Positions 12,801 to 28,655 are shown, numbered from the stretch's first letter. The stretch: DNA of 64,000 nt from Mactromeris polynyma (GCA_032209605.1 JASFXZ010000016.1:496001-560000), one strand, 5' to 3'. Numbers and translations are program-made. Notes: generated by a model not told the origin, from the sequence alone.

Positions 12801-14609
12801 GTGGCATCACTAAATGCAATTGATTTTTAAAACAAATTCAATATTTGTTATCTGTGCCAAGCAGCATATGATTACTTGTCAGTGTAAAACCTGTAAGTGA
12901 AACCAATGTGGCTGCGCACGTGCAAAGTAAGGAAAACGTTTTTCCTGTTTGGACGCATGAATATACCGGCGATTTTTAAAACAATTGCATAATCGTTATC
13001 CGCAATGAAATCGTGATAAACATGTGTAACACTTACAACGACTTATGTACTAACAAAACAAATATTCAAACAAATAAAGTGTAAAGTTTTCATTTTGAGT
13101 CAGTGTAGGTATGAAATGGAAAGATGTAAGCGTCAGTTTTCACGAACATGTACACAATTCCGAAGGTGTTAATTATCCAGGATATATTGTCTATGCGAAA
13201 TTCTCCATACTATTCAACAAGCTTCTCACAAACGATATAGTTTTCGAGAGAGGGGATCAGAAAGATGATTAAATATATCTTCTATGACAAAATACAGAAG
13301 ATGTAATTACAGCAGTGATAGGAGACTTTGTGACAGAAGTTGTACAAAAAACATAGAGAAGAGAAATATCGGCTTAACGTTGAAACACCAGAGACACATC
13401 AAATATGTAAAAAAGTTTCAATGTATAAAATAGCAATACATCTTGACTTAGCCGGATTTACGAAAACTAGCAAAATGTCTCTCCAATTTCCATTTCGGTG
13501 AATGCAAACATGATTCTGCTGGGTAAATCGATTGATTTCCTCCGTATTGTGATTCCCTGACCGTGACCTCCAATACAAATTCACTTATTGTAACTTGATC
13601 AGCTTGTAACACAAGCCATTAATTCCATTAATAAAATACCGACATGACATACTAATGATTTATTCAGTTCTCCCAAGGTTATACTAGGACATATACAATT
13701 TTTGTATGGGATTATGGTTACATTGTTTGACATGGTAGTATTTGTAAAAATAAGGTTACTATTTACTTTTACTGTACGTTTGACTTTAATTTTGATGCTT
13801 AGCCTATTGTTGACGTCCTGATTAGGGTTCGCGTAAAAAGCTCATGGGTTCTTTGACAACCGAATAATACCAACCAAAACAATCATTTTGTTAACAATGA
13901 TAATTGTAATAATACAAATAATAATTTTATGAATAAAAAGTGACATATTAAGAACTACGAGTATAAGGCGACAACAGCCTTCCGTCTTAGAAAGGTCCAC
14001 TGTTCTTATTTGCCAAACAGTTTTGTAATCATAAAACACCTTGAAGATAATTAAGCGATCGTTTGTATTGCGTGTATTTCTGTCCATTTTTTAAATATTG
14101 CTGCATGCTAAAATTGTATTATTCGGATTGTTATACATGAAGTCTAGATTACATTTAATTTCAATTGCATGTTGGTTTTGTTACCACGGCAACAGCAACC
14201 ACAGAACATTATTTTTATGTTGACCTATACAACACACGCTACAATATAAGGGCTTATAGTGAGACTAAATTGCGAACTTCTGACGATGAGAAGTTATATT
14301 TCAATTCGCAGACATAAATTCTTATCGATGACATGGTTCTAGTAACCGTTTTATTAGTACTTGAATATTGTTTTATAACATAATTGTACTGATCGGTGTT
14401 AAATGCGCTATACAATTTGTATGACACATTTACGGTGAAATAAAGCGATATTATACGGATTCTCGGCTGCAACAAGCCTGGTACAGACCAACTGCTAACC
14501 ATAATACGTAAATCAAATGAAACAAATGAAAGCGTAAATCAACTGTTACTTCCATTTTATATTTAGATAATGTTAAACAAGTGTTCTTAACTCATGCATA
14601 TTTTATTTT
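9890..14609. other. Long gene-free stretch
   Basis: About 4.7 kb of AT-rich DNA without an ORF worth calling. Near 11150-11320 are short CCTCTCC/GGAGAGG blocks similar in style to sequence at 27.41-27.54 kb, probably worn inverted-repeat element debris. I see no other structure. Confidence 0.4.
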
Positions 14610-14778
14610 TAAGAGACAGTTGCTAATCAGTTCATCTACGGTCAGACCGGGGTGATGATCGGTATTTTAAGACATGTTGTAATTTGCACATAAGTGCCAT
14701 GTTAACAAAATTCAAATTCGTAATTTAAATAAATTGTTTAACAATCTTTTAAAACAATGTATTAGCAACTGTCTCTTA
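14610..14778. mobile_element. MITE with 18-bp perfect terminal inverted repeats
   Basis: TAAGAGACAGTTGCTAAT at 14610-14627 is repeated as its exact reverse complement at 14761-14778. The outermost TA on each side is likely the duplicated target, giving AGAGACAG ends typical of a Tc1/mariner-derived non-autonomous element of about 165 bp. The interior is AT-rich and non-coding. Confidence 0.8.
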
Positions 14779-15221
14779 GTTATATTTGTGTGAATATTGT
14801 TTCGTGACTGTTCTCACGTAAATACAGTTATTTGTGTGGGTTGTTTTTCATGATTATTTTCAAACTGCCAATGTCACTTATAATTCTATATTTATTGGTT
14901 GTGTACAGTTTTAAAAATGTTTTTGATTTACGTAAAATGTTCTATGTATAATATAAACAAATACACCGTGCAAATATCATTATTGTACCCGTTTGCCATT
15001 GAACCGTCATTTTCTATTTGGTTATATCACATATATAATTGTCTGTGTAATGTCATGGGTCATTCATGACCTATTTGATATTCATGTTATTCCTATGTGA
15101 TCATAATTACTTGTTATATTCGATTTTGACCCTTGTTACTTCAGCTTAGCGACTGATTTTCCAGAAACGGTAATATCTTGTCATTTAAGAAATACTTGTT
15201 CAGCAGTGTTGTCCACGCACA
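14779..15221. other. No gene seen
   Basis: AT-rich spacer between two small inverted-repeat elements; no open frame. Confidence 0.4.
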
Positions 15222-15650
15222 GACCCCGTGTTCACAAAGAATTCGTTTTCAGGATCAAGATCAAATATCGGATCTTTCAAACTTTGTAAAAAAATTTAAT
15301 CATAGCTAAACACTTTGGCAGATAAGAACATCCTGCAAAACTTTCGAGACATTCAATTCAAATGCCATGCTAATTAAAAAAAGATGGAAATTAATAAGTT
15401 ATGACCGATTTTGGTAAATTGATCCTGATTTGATGTACATCAGTTTCAGTCATAAGCATAATACATTAATTTCTCAACATCATGTTGAAGTTTAGTACGT
15501 TTTCACGATGTTAACTAGAAGGTTTTAAGGTATGTTTGTGTATGTTTATGAGAAGTACCGGAAAAAGGGTTCAATTGCTTCATGAAAATGGCTTATACTA
15601 TTATGGATCCAGATGATCCAGATCAGTTGAACCTTTGTGAATATGGGGCC
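15222..15650. mobile_element. Inverted-repeat element, about 430 bp
   Basis: The left end (ACCCCGTGTTCACAAAG, followed by GGATCAAGATCA) matches the reverse complement of the right end (GGCCCCATATTCACAAAGG, then TGATCTGGATCATC). The outer 19 bases are close; the inner part is diverged. No ORF lies between, so it is a non-autonomous element. Its ends are of the same CCCGTATTCACAAA style as the MITE at 62339, perhaps a related family. Confidence 0.65.
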
Positions 15651-15886
15651 AGGATATCTTCCGAGAGCAGTATTGCAATGGCAATGCTTCGTGGTCGTAG
15701 ACCTAACAGTACTTTAAATGTCTAGACACGTTTTCTTATAGATTCGAAACATAAATAATGCTATTACTGCCACTTAAAAAGGTGAATAGATATGTAGAAG
15801 ATTATCTTCTTATCGTGCAAAATAACATGACTGCTATTCCTCGCCCGAATTTGTATCCTATATTGTTTTGCTAAATACAGCTCGAG
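15651..15886. other. Spacer
   Basis: Short AT-rich spacer leading into the 30-bp array; nothing recognised. Confidence 0.4.
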
Positions 15887-16965
15887 TAACATGATCTAGG
15901 ACAGATGGTGCGTATATAACATGATCTAGGGCAGATGGTGCGTATATAACATGATCTAGGGCAGATGGTGCGTATTAAACATGATCTAGGGCAGATGGTG
16001 CGTATATAACATGATCTAGGACAGAAGGTGCGTATATAACATGATCTAGGGCAGATGGTGCGTATATAACATGATCTAGGGCAGATGGTGCGTATATAAC
16101 ATGATCTAGGGCAGATGGTGCGTATATAACATGATCTATGGCAGATGGTGCGTATATAACATGATCTAGGGCAGAAGGTACGTATATAACATGATCTAGG
16201 GCAGATGGTGCGTATATAACATGATCTAGGGCAGATGGTGCGTATGTAACATGATCTATGGCAAATGGTGCGTATATAACATGATCTAGGGCAGATGGTG
16301 CGTATATAACATGATCTAGGGCAGATGGTGCGTATATAACATGATCTAGGGCAGAAGGTGCGTATATAACATGATCAAGGGCAGATGGTGCGTATTTAAC
16401 ATGATCTAGGGCAGATGGTGCGTATATAACATGATCTAGGGCAGATGGTGCGTATATAACATGATCTAGGGCAGATGGTGCGTATGTAACATGATCTATG
16501 GCAAATGGTGCGTATATAACATGATCTAGGGCAGAAGGTGCGTATATAACATGATCAAGGGCAGATGGTGCGTATGTAACATGATCTAGGGCAGAAGGTG
16601 CGTATATAACATGATCTAGGGCAGATGGTGCGTATATAACATGATCTAGGGCAGAAGGTGCGTATATAACATGATCTAGGGCAGATGGTGCGTATATAAC
16701 ATGATCTAGGGCAGAAGGTGCGTATATAACATGATCAAGGGCAGATGGTGCGTATGTAACATGATCTAGGGCAGAAGGTGCGTATATAACATGATCTAGG
16801 ACAGATGGTGCGTATGTAACATGATCTAGGGCAGAAGGTGCGTATATAACATGATCTAGGGCAGATGGTGCGTATATAACATGATCTAGGGCAGAAGGTG
16901 CGTATACAACATGTTCTAGAGCAGATGGTGCGTATATAACATGATCTAGGGCAGATGGTGCGTAT
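15887..16965. repeat. 30-bp minisatellite, about 36 copies
   Basis: Regular 30-bp units made of AACATGATCTAGGGCAGATG plus GTGCGTATAT. A variant pair (CGTATGTAAC, then CTATGGCAAATGG) occurs at about 16244 and again 240 bp later, showing an eight-unit higher-order period. Because 30 is a multiple of three, frames stay open by chance (for example a minus-strand frame at 16735-17016 repeating RTICPRSCYI). There are no unique spacers, so this is not a CRISPR array. Confidence 0.95.
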
Positions 16966-17921
16966 ATTTGAGGTTAAATGATTTTTCAGCCGCGTACCGA
17001 ATAGACCGTATAACATCAGTAATAAGACATCCCTTGGTTTCTGTAGACAGTCGGTTTTATTTGTGAGGTGGTCTTATTATCGAGTTAAATATAAAAAACC
17101 TGGTCCATGAAAATATGGTCTTAATGATCAATAAAATGGTCTTAAAATCGAGGTTGACTTTTTGTAAGGTTTTGCTGTATATATGACTTGAGTCCTACTG
17201 CAAAACGACTGAACTCGGTGTTCAGGACAAACGACATTAGCAGTATGATCTTGATCTCCGTGAACGTATTCTCTTCAATCATATCTTAACTTCTTAAGCC
17301 AATACCTGTATTTTTTATGAAAATGTTAGATAAAAAAGAGCATTTATATGGAAAATATACATGTTTAAACTATGCTTAGGGGCGGAATTATCAATGAACA
17401 AAGTCTTTAAAAACAACTTGGTCGACGTTTGTACACAAACAGTCCCCGTAAATTAACACACTGACGATCAATATTGTCCTGGATTGAACAGCAATATATC
17501 GTGCCAATGTAAACAAAGGACCGACAATGTTTTATTCCAATATCTAACGATCTGTACAATTTTGGAGATAAGTTCTTCAGAGTGTTATGATTATTGATTG
17601 TGTTTAATCAAACAATATAATAAGATTACGGTTAAAAACAATTAGGTTGATTTTGTTTAAATGCCAGTTTATTCATTTTGGGTCACTGTTTGCTCGTAAC
17701 AATGATACGTTTCCTCTTCTGTTCCTTTGGTCACATTATCCGTTGCTATAATCAATTCATACCTACGTAGTAGATGCTTGTTTGACGTATGTCTGGCTAT
17801 TTAGTGAGATGGATAAATTGGCTGGACTAGATAAATTGCAACAAGAAGACAAGTTGAATGACTTCGAATAATATATCACTATACATTAACAAAGCAAAAG
17901 TATATATCTATACAAGATATA
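16966..17921. other. Spacer with worn TIR-like ends
   Basis: Around 17060-17180 are repeated GGTCTTA/ATCGAG words ending in AAGGTTTTGCTGTA, like the TTGAGGTTTTACTGTA end at 49360-49378. This looks like the remnant of a short TA-flanked element. The rest is featureless. Confidence 0.4.
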
Positions 17922-19474
17922 TACTAACACGAAAAAGAAAGTGTGCACTTTTATATTGGGCATAACTTTTTTGTTACAAAGTTTAGATATACAGATTTAT
18001 CATCATGAGTGAAGAAAATAACCCTTTACACATTGCACCCATTTACCCTATATTTAAGCGCATAGACGGCTTTCAAATTGACAGCAGGCTATTATGCAAC
18101 TTTTCGCTCGTGCTACCCGTGCAACGTGTGAACAGGTACAGGTTGACCCTGACCGATATCTTGTTATGCAATAATAAATCACAGTTCACTTTTGAATTTC
18201 ACTCGTAAACAAGATGCCACGGCTTCAAGAAAACGAACGAATTCAGGCACTTCTGCAACTCGCAGCCGGCGTCAGCGTTGCTGACGTCGCTAGGCAGTTT
18301 AACTGCCATAGAAATACCATAATAAAACTCCGACGACGTTACCATCAGAATGGAAGCGTTAGAGATCGTCCACGATCCGGTAGACCGAAGGTGACAACGG
18401 CACGTCAGGATAGACATATGACGTTGACGCACTTACGTCGTCGGTTCAAAACCGATACAAGCACTGCGCGAGAGCTTGGCGTATGTAGGGATACGGTGCT
18501 AAACCGACTGCGGGCCAATGCAAACCCGTTAAGGGATAGGAGGCCTTATGTAGGCCAGATCCTTAATAACAGACATCGTTCTCTCAGACTGGTCTGGGCC
18601 CGCCGTCATCTCCGTTGGAACCGTGCCATGTGGTCTAGGGTGCTCTTTAGTGATGAGTCGCGATTTAACCTTAGCACTGCTGACGATAGAGTTCGGGTAT
18701 TTAGACGTAAAGGGGAACGTTTTGACCAGAACTGTTTATTAGAGCGAGATCGTTTTGGAGGGGTAGTGTAATGGTCTGGGGAGGTATTATGGGCGGTAGG
18801 AAAACAGACCTTGTTGTTATTCATGGTAATTTAAATGCCCAAGGTTATGTTGACCAAGTTTTACGCCCAGTTGTTATTCCTTTCCTACAACAGAACCTTG
18901 GTTGTTTAATGCATGATAACGCAAGGCCACATACTGCTATACTTACCAGGAATTGTCTCTCTAGAAATAACGTTAACGTCTTACCTTGGCCGGCTTGCTC
19001 TCCGGACATGAATCCCATTGAACATTTATGGGATTTGCTTGGTCGGAGAGCAAGGAAAAACCATGTTATCAACAATATCAATGACTTGTGTGCATCCTTA
19101 GTTCATGAATGGAACGCCATTCCCGCCGACGTCATAAGACGTTACGTCAGGTCCATGCGATCTAGAATACTTGCGTTGATCCGTAGACGAGGAGGCCACA
19201 ACAGATACTGATTAATTGTCCCGTAACTTGACAAATATCCGAAGGCAAAAAAGCAGTTACAAAACATTACAAATCTGCAACTTTTACTTTTCACCCCTAC
19301 GTTATTCACACGTAAAACAATGTTCTGATAATTATCAAATTTCACTTAAAAGTAAAACATCGTGTTGCCAATACATTTTTGCACATTTTGATACCATATT
19401 TGCCAATATTTTGCTTCTATAAGTATAAATAAATTCCCTCTAACCAAGTGCACACTTTCTTTTTCGTTTCAGTA
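17922..19474 (+). mobile_element. Tc1-like DNA transposon, element 2
   Basis: The left end at 17922-17950 (TACTAACACG, then AAAAAGAAAGTGTGCACTT) matches the reverse complement of the right end at 19446-19474 (TACTGAAACG, then the same 19 bases) with two mismatches in 29. TA lies at both tips. Length is 1.55 kb, usual for Tc1-type elements, with one transposase frame inside. Apart from one lost base in the transposase the copy looks well preserved, so the insertion is probably fairly young. Confidence 0.9.
18214..19211 (+). pseudogene. Tc1-family DD34E transposase with one frameshift
   Basis: The first half (18214-18771) starts MPRLQENERIQALLQL, has an HTH (VADVARQFNCHRNTII), the GRPR-like linker PRSGRPK, a second HTH and the first catalytic Asp in FSDESRF. 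It stops after FGGVV. The second half (18771-19211) starts MVWGGIMGG, has the second Asp in MHDNARPH and the Glu in NPIEHLWD. Exactly 34 residues separate that Asp and Glu, so it is DD34E, and it ends RGGHNRY. The break is explained by one missing G in the G-run at about 18760, where the family has FGGGSVMVWGG. All three catalytic residues survive. As read, the gene is inactive by one indel; an assembly error in the G-run is possible. Confidence 0.92.
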
Positions 19475-22400
19475 TATATTGTCAGCGACATATTCAAGCA
19501 TATAGACGCAATATATAATTATTGTGAGGTAGAAATCTTCTTTACAGTATTGAATACATGATCAACGCCATTCTTTTATTCGTCACATCAGCGAACTGAC
19601 AATTTAATTCCAAAATTTTGAATGAAGAATAAGCCATGGGAGGAGTGGTCATTATTTCAGGACGAATATTAACTTTGCTGAAATACAGCGATTACGTAAT
19701 TTTCCAAATAACATTATTCATAATGCATAAACGAAATCAATAATATTATTATTTGGTTATCTTTTATTTTTCGTAGCATTTAATGAACGGCCTGTCGCGG
19801 AAATGTTGGTCATGTGACATCTGGAAATCTGCGACCATGCGCATCAGAAGTGAGTCTGGAATTATTTTTGTTTCGATCCAAAGCCAAATATCTTAGAGAT
19901 TATACATTAAATGTGTTTTATAATACATGGTTTCATTTCATTGTATAGTAAAATGATTGAAATTACGTCTGTCCCGAGTCTTTTGTCTTTGATGACTAAT
20001 AAAATGCGATATTATTCATCACACGAACAGGAAGTTACTGTTTAATTGTTTGTTCTCTGATTTTGTTAAAATTTGAATTGTTCGAAATTATATTGCATTT
20101 AGAGACAAACTGAACTAAAAATGTAATGTTATTGCAAAGACTACATATGCTTCTTTTTACGATTTAATGCATCGATTACGTTTAACAGTTGGTGTAATTT
20201 GTGTGTCCGATCAATAATCTTGTCGTCTTAGTTCTACAAACATCTCATTTTTTGCCATTTTGAGAAAATTGCATTTGAAGTTTAGAGTGGCAATAACTTT
20301 CAACGATTAATAGGTTTGTGGAATTGGAATTGTAACCCCTATAAAGCTTAGCTCTAAAAGCAAGTGAGTATACTGAATATAGAGAGCTCATCGAAATGAC
20401 AAATATGGTATCAACGTCGCCAAAAAGTGACTTACGGGTTTGACGAATGAAGGCGACGAGTTAGAGTATACATTTACATCAGTAACAAAACTTACCATAC
20501 TGGACTGGTAAATGATACTAGTTGACTTTGAGGTCAAAGCCTTATTAACCTTCGAAAGCATATCCTTGTTCAACATCACTTCAATTTCAAACAACAAATT
20601 CAGACAAGTCAGTGTATGTAAATAATATTACTGTATTTAATTTGTCTAGCACGCCTCTACAATCAAGTAGGTCACATTGATACTATGAAATATCGTATTT
20701 GTTGACATTTAGTGCACTCTTGGGAATTCGTTCAAGTTTTGTATTTTATGTTAATATTACAAGACGTCTTGAAGGCGTAAAATGATTTCAAGACACTGTA
20801 CAAGACATCAACTGGCTGTTGTTAAGGAACCTTTAGGAGGTATGGAATACGACATTCTGTCCCCTTGAAGACGATTCACAAGTACGCGACAACTCAAACT
20901 GTGTCAAGAACAATACATACAGGAACAGTGTTATTCTTAATTCAGTCTTAGTAAAATCCAGTAACATAAACATTGATACAGTGGTCGTGCGGGACATGCC
21001 ATATACCAAGTGTCCATGCAGCTGACCAAGAGCACAACGAGACGTTAAATAAATACATATATGTGCTCAATTACCATAGCAAAAGGGACACATGGTACAA
21101 ACAAATATATGACGGGTGAAGGAATAGGAATACTGCGTTGAAAGGGTCAGTGGAACCCCCACATCCCCACACTGAGTGGGTTAAACCTGGTTTAATGTTG
21201 CACACAACCATCTGGAACAATAACAGCGATATCAAATTATTGTTTTTGTTTCAACACATGTGTTCAGCTTTCATGAGGAGTGGTCTTTTTTCAACGTATG
21301 TGTCAAGTTACTCGTAGGTTTAAAATAAAATGTTCTTTGTCTCTCATCCCACTACATACGCTAGAAGATTGCTCAACCCTGTGTCAGTAATTTCATCTAT
21401 ATTTATGATTATTTGAGAACAAACAGTGATCAAAAATAAATTATTTGAGCAGCTGATTCTCTCTGTAAAGTGTACTCTCAGTGGGCGTCTAGTATTATAG
21501 AAGTTCTTTCATGTAAAACTTATCAATGCCATTAATATGATAATAGGAACAGCTCCCCTGAGCTCGAAGTGCTCATGAAGAGCTATTAGGATCGTTGATC
21601 GTCAATCGTCAATTCGTGTGCCGACAATTTCCTTACTCCATTTGCTCCTAATGGGCTGCATGTACGTATTTGGTCCAAACTTCACATTATGTTCCGTTTT
21701 GGGGCGGGCTTTGTTCCTTATTTAAATAAAGTGGAAAATATAAACGACATCTCCTCGTTGATTTGACTGAACTTAGGTTGCATTGTTTCAAGGTTATAAT
21801 TATGCTTTTCCAGGTCGGTTGCATAAGTAGGTTACAGCAGCTGAAAAAATAGTTTAATGATTCCAATTGAACATTCTTGTCAAAAACAGTAAGGCCCAAG
21901 GTTTGATATTTGGTTTATAGCAGTCTCTTGTGGTCCTCTACCGAGATTGTTCAAATCAGTACGTTCTGTAAAGGGGTGGAGCGGATGGAATCACATGTCA
22001 CGCAAGACCAATTGCCTACCTTGAAAATCAATGGTCACATTTGAAGTAGTCGTATCTAAACTGAAAATTATTCATACAAATTCATACAACAGTTTTGGAT
22101 TATGCTATACAAATTCATTTGCACATTTGTCTAATTCAGTCAAAATGGCAGTGTACGCAGGTGATCGATATAGAGCCAATGTGTCACTCTTGATCAATAT
22201 CTGTGTTTATAAACGGCCTAATCTATTTTTTGACGCAAACAAAAAACAGCAAGAATCGATATGAAAATCTATGAAGCTTCATTCGCATCTTTATTTTTGC
22301 TTTCTATTCATCAATTACTTTATACCGGATGAAAAACATTATTTTCAAACCGTTTGGAGTAATGAAGGTCCTCAAACTTATTACGGTGGTCAACACAATT

Positions 22401-23260
22401 GTTGATATAAGGTGTTAGTATTATCGCTATAAAACGGTAGCTTCGGTGAGGCTGGACTTAGCTAATTGATATTGCGCAATCGTAATAAAATCATTAATAC
22501 CACACGATGTATTGGACAAACAATCTGTAGGGAGATGTGCCAGATACTTGAGTTTTACCTGTTTGAAGTTATGTACATGTATATCAATCAATATTTGCTT
22601 GAAAATAAACGAGTGATTAAAAAGTAGTCACTCATTACGCCTGGATACATCATTCTAAACCGGGCCAAGGCTGTCAAGCATTGGTCTTCATATCACAGTA
22701 ACAAGATATATATAAAACAAACAAATTCACACTAACACCCACCTGTAATGAGTGTACTGCAGAATACAAAATGGCCGTTTCTTCGTTGTCTGCTATAAAT
22801 GATACTTATATATTTGCAAATACAAAGCTGTGTACATTTTGGGAAACGCGACAGGTTGAAGGCATCATGAAAAGTAGATAAAACAGTTTTATTTTGTTTA
22901 TCTGGTGCAAGTGCCTTAAATCTAGAGAAAATAGATAAATGAGCTGTGAGCCATGGACAATACGATAACAATGTTAAAACAGAATATAAGTGATACACAT
23001 AAAAGCAATTGCAGATTAATTCCAACGTTGCTTTTCAAAACTGACCCTCATTTCGCAGTAAGAAATTAATGGTAAATAGCGGAAAAAATATAATATATAT
23101 AAAATATAAACTTAACAATGTGCTGTAACGAAATACAACAAATTTAAGACAAGCCCATATATTAATACTGTGTAAAAGTTTAAAGAATGTAATCACAAAC
23201 CACGCTTTTGTATAACATTATGTATACGATCAACAGCTTTCAATGTTATTTTTCTATAAA
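19475..23260. other. Gene-free stretch with repeat traces
   Basis: About 3.8 kb without a convincing ORF. At 21545-21640 a CCCCTGAGCTC..GTGCTCATGAAGAGCTATT block followed by ACAATTTCCTT resembles a repeat that I recall as widespread in bivalve genomes. At 20985-21060 a segment ends GACGTTAAATAAATA, which looks like a retroposon tail. Neither has readable ends. Confidence 0.4.
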
Positions 23261-24375
23261 GCGCCAGTCCCACTGTTAAGACTTTGGGCTCGAATGCCGG
23301 CGAATAGGAAATAATGAAAAAGTCGTAGTGGTTCGCCATGTACTGTCACTAGAGAGAGTTACCTACGCATGCCGTTCGCATATTATACGCATCGGTACGA
23401 ATGCCACAATATTACAGTGAGAATTGAGAAGAACCAGTCCGAACCCACACGAACTCACTACGGTCGCAGTTAAATTGCCGTAGGAATGTCCACGAATCAC
23501 TACGCACCACGAAACCCTGCAAACCACCACGATTGCGTCACGATTGCGACACGAAAGCGATACGAATACAGGCTAATCCTAAGAATCCCGTACAGACGCT
23601 CTCGAAATGAACAATATATGTCCAATTTGTTTGTCAGACAGTATAAATAATGGTGCTTCCCAAGCCAGTTTATCATTTCTTCTTCAGCTCTTGAATGGTC
23701 CACATCCTCCCGGACAGTCAGCACGAGTACAAAATGGATTTCAGAATATTGCGGCTGCTGAACCACCTTGTTCAACTTGACGGGGACATGGTGCGGAATA
23801 TGTAGGCCATTGCGAGACTCATATACGAATGGAGACAGGTCGGAAGAAGATACTGGGTGAGGCCCTTGGTGTTGCGGAGGCTAATCCTTGGTCAGTACGA
23901 GCGTCTACTCCAAGAGCTGAGAGACGAGGATGTGGCCGGGTTTCGCAATTTTGTCCGAATGGAGCCAGCGATATTCAGAGAATTACTGCAGAGACTTGGT
24001 CCCAGAATCAGCAAAGATAATACTTTTTACAGGTACATGCAGGTTTTACCAGATATGCGTAGATTTTGCCAACATATGAACTAGCTTTTATATGTAATGT
24101 TCGTTAAACACAATCACGAATCGCTACGATAGGGAAAGAATGCCAGTACGCAATTGTACGAATGCAGTAAGAATGCAGTACGAACACTCTTAAACCGTGA
24201 CTTGACCACGAATATTTGAACATTTAAAAACTGTCCTGTCCCTCCCACGAATAGAGGAGAACTGCCCCGAATCACCAGGACTCCAACAAGAACCATGTAA
24301 GAATTATGAGGAATGTCCACGATTTATACATTCGTAACCATTCGCCACCCAACGTCGTGATGGTGGGACTTGGGC
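23261..24375 (+). mobile_element. Non-autonomous PIF/Harbinger element
   Basis: Inverted ends: GCGCCAGTCCCAC at 23261 and the reverse complement of GTGGGACTTGGGC ending at 24375, imperfect but continuing inward (..TTAAGAC / ..TCACGAC). ATAAA flanks both sides (23256-23260 and 24376-24380), a possible target duplication or one containing the 3-bp TAA type of this superfamily. Inside lies only the N-terminal part of a Harbinger-type transposase. The right third is full of short CACGAA/TACGAA words. The DDE nuclease half is missing, so mobility would need a helper. Confidence 0.8.
23720..24084 (+). pseudogene. PIF/Harbinger transposase, N-terminal remnant
   Basis: The reading starts near ATGGATTTCAGAATATTGCG (MDFRILRLLN), is interrupted by stops, and resumes as GRRYWVRPLVLRRLI..GQYERLLQELRDEDVAGF, RNFVRMEPAIFRELLQRLGP and RISKDNTFYR. 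These are the hallmark words of the N-terminal region of animal Harbinger transposases (WVRP, GxYxxLLxELRxED, FRNFxRMxPxxFxELLxRxGPRI). The clean open part is 23857-24084, 75 codons. After FYR the frame runs into unrelated sequence (YMQVLPDMRRF) and stops. No catalytic DDE domain is present, so it cannot cut DNA. Confidence 0.85.
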
Positions 24376-24380
24376 ATAAA

Positions 24381-27413
<3,033 letters not shown>

Positions 27414-28614
27414 TTAGCAGCGACCTATCTTTAACAAAATTATAAAATTACCCCTATTAATAAGTTATTACCAATTTAAACTCTCTAATACAACACCCTC
27501 TTAACAACAGCATTTCCGAAAGGGTTCTTTCTCTGGAGAGGCTGCATATTACTCGCTAAAACCCGTAATTACATGTGTCTAGATCAAGTAATTTGAAATG
27601 AAGTCCAGTCAACAGAGTTCCGGACTTGATGTCAGACCTTGGGTCTAATTACGTATATACCTATCATTATTTCTTCCATCTACTACCATAATTCAATCGA
27701 TAGAACAGAAGCGGAGATGCTACAAGATGTTACATGAGAAAGTGGATGCAAGGCAGCAATGTCGCCGGAAAAAGTGTAGCAAAATAATATTATTGAGAAA
27801 TATTGAAGGGAATGTGTAGAAATAATAAAACAAAAGTGATGCAAATATTGAACATGTAATAATTATCCATATGCATTATTCATGTAAATAAAACAAGCGA
27901 AATCATCATTTTCTTTGGAAAAACTGAAAAGAACAGCTTTTGAATATAAATACAATGTATATAAGATAAAAAGACTTCTACAGCAAACATACCTTTGTAT
28001 GTGTTCAACATGCCAAGAAGAATTACACAAGGTAGTAAAACTAAAAGATGTTTGAATACACACGGAACGTTTCATATAACAATTAGCAGACAGAACGTTT
28101 ACTAGGTTACGAACGTTGATCTGAATTTTAAGACAAATAATTCATAACAATTGACATTTTTGTTTATGATGGTACACATCATTTTAACATTAAATATTAC
28201 ACACTACATTTTATGTGCATCCCAAAGAACCCCAAAGAACTGACCACACGTGACAATGTATGTGAAAAAATGTACAAGCAAACAAAATGTTGAATTGAAA
28301 ATGGACAATTTTTATTTTGGCAAAACTATTTACATATCCACATATCTGACATTGGTTTCAAATTTCCACATATCTGAGCTATTATAAACTATATCTTTCG
28401 GCGCAGCCGTACTTACATGGTTTTGCTATTTGCATAAAAATTATCAGTGTTGTGTAAACCAATCAAATCGTACGTTAACAACTAAACCAACTTCTCTTCA
28501 ACTGAACAACGTATGTAATCTTGACGCGTATTGGTCAACCTTTCGATAAGGGGTGAGTGACCCTACCGAAATCCACTGAATTTCGGAAAATTTACCTAAA
28601 TCTATTTTCCATTA

Positions 28615-28655
28615 CCGAAATCCACTTCTAATTCAACATCTCCAGTGGATTTCGG
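28615..28655. repeat. Short inverted repeat (hairpin)
   Basis: CCGAAATCCACT at 28615-28626 is answered by its exact reverse complement AGTGGATTTCGG at 28644-28655, with a 17-base loop. A third copy of the left arm lies at 28566-28577 directly followed by GAATTTCGG, so two alternative hairpins are possible. Function unknown. Confidence 0.6.

Noticed and set aside
15887..16965. CRISPR array
   Set aside because: Units are contiguous with no unique spacers, and the sequence is eukaryotic.
16735..17016. 93-codon Cys-rich repeat protein on the minus strand
   Set aside because: A frame of the 30-bp array.
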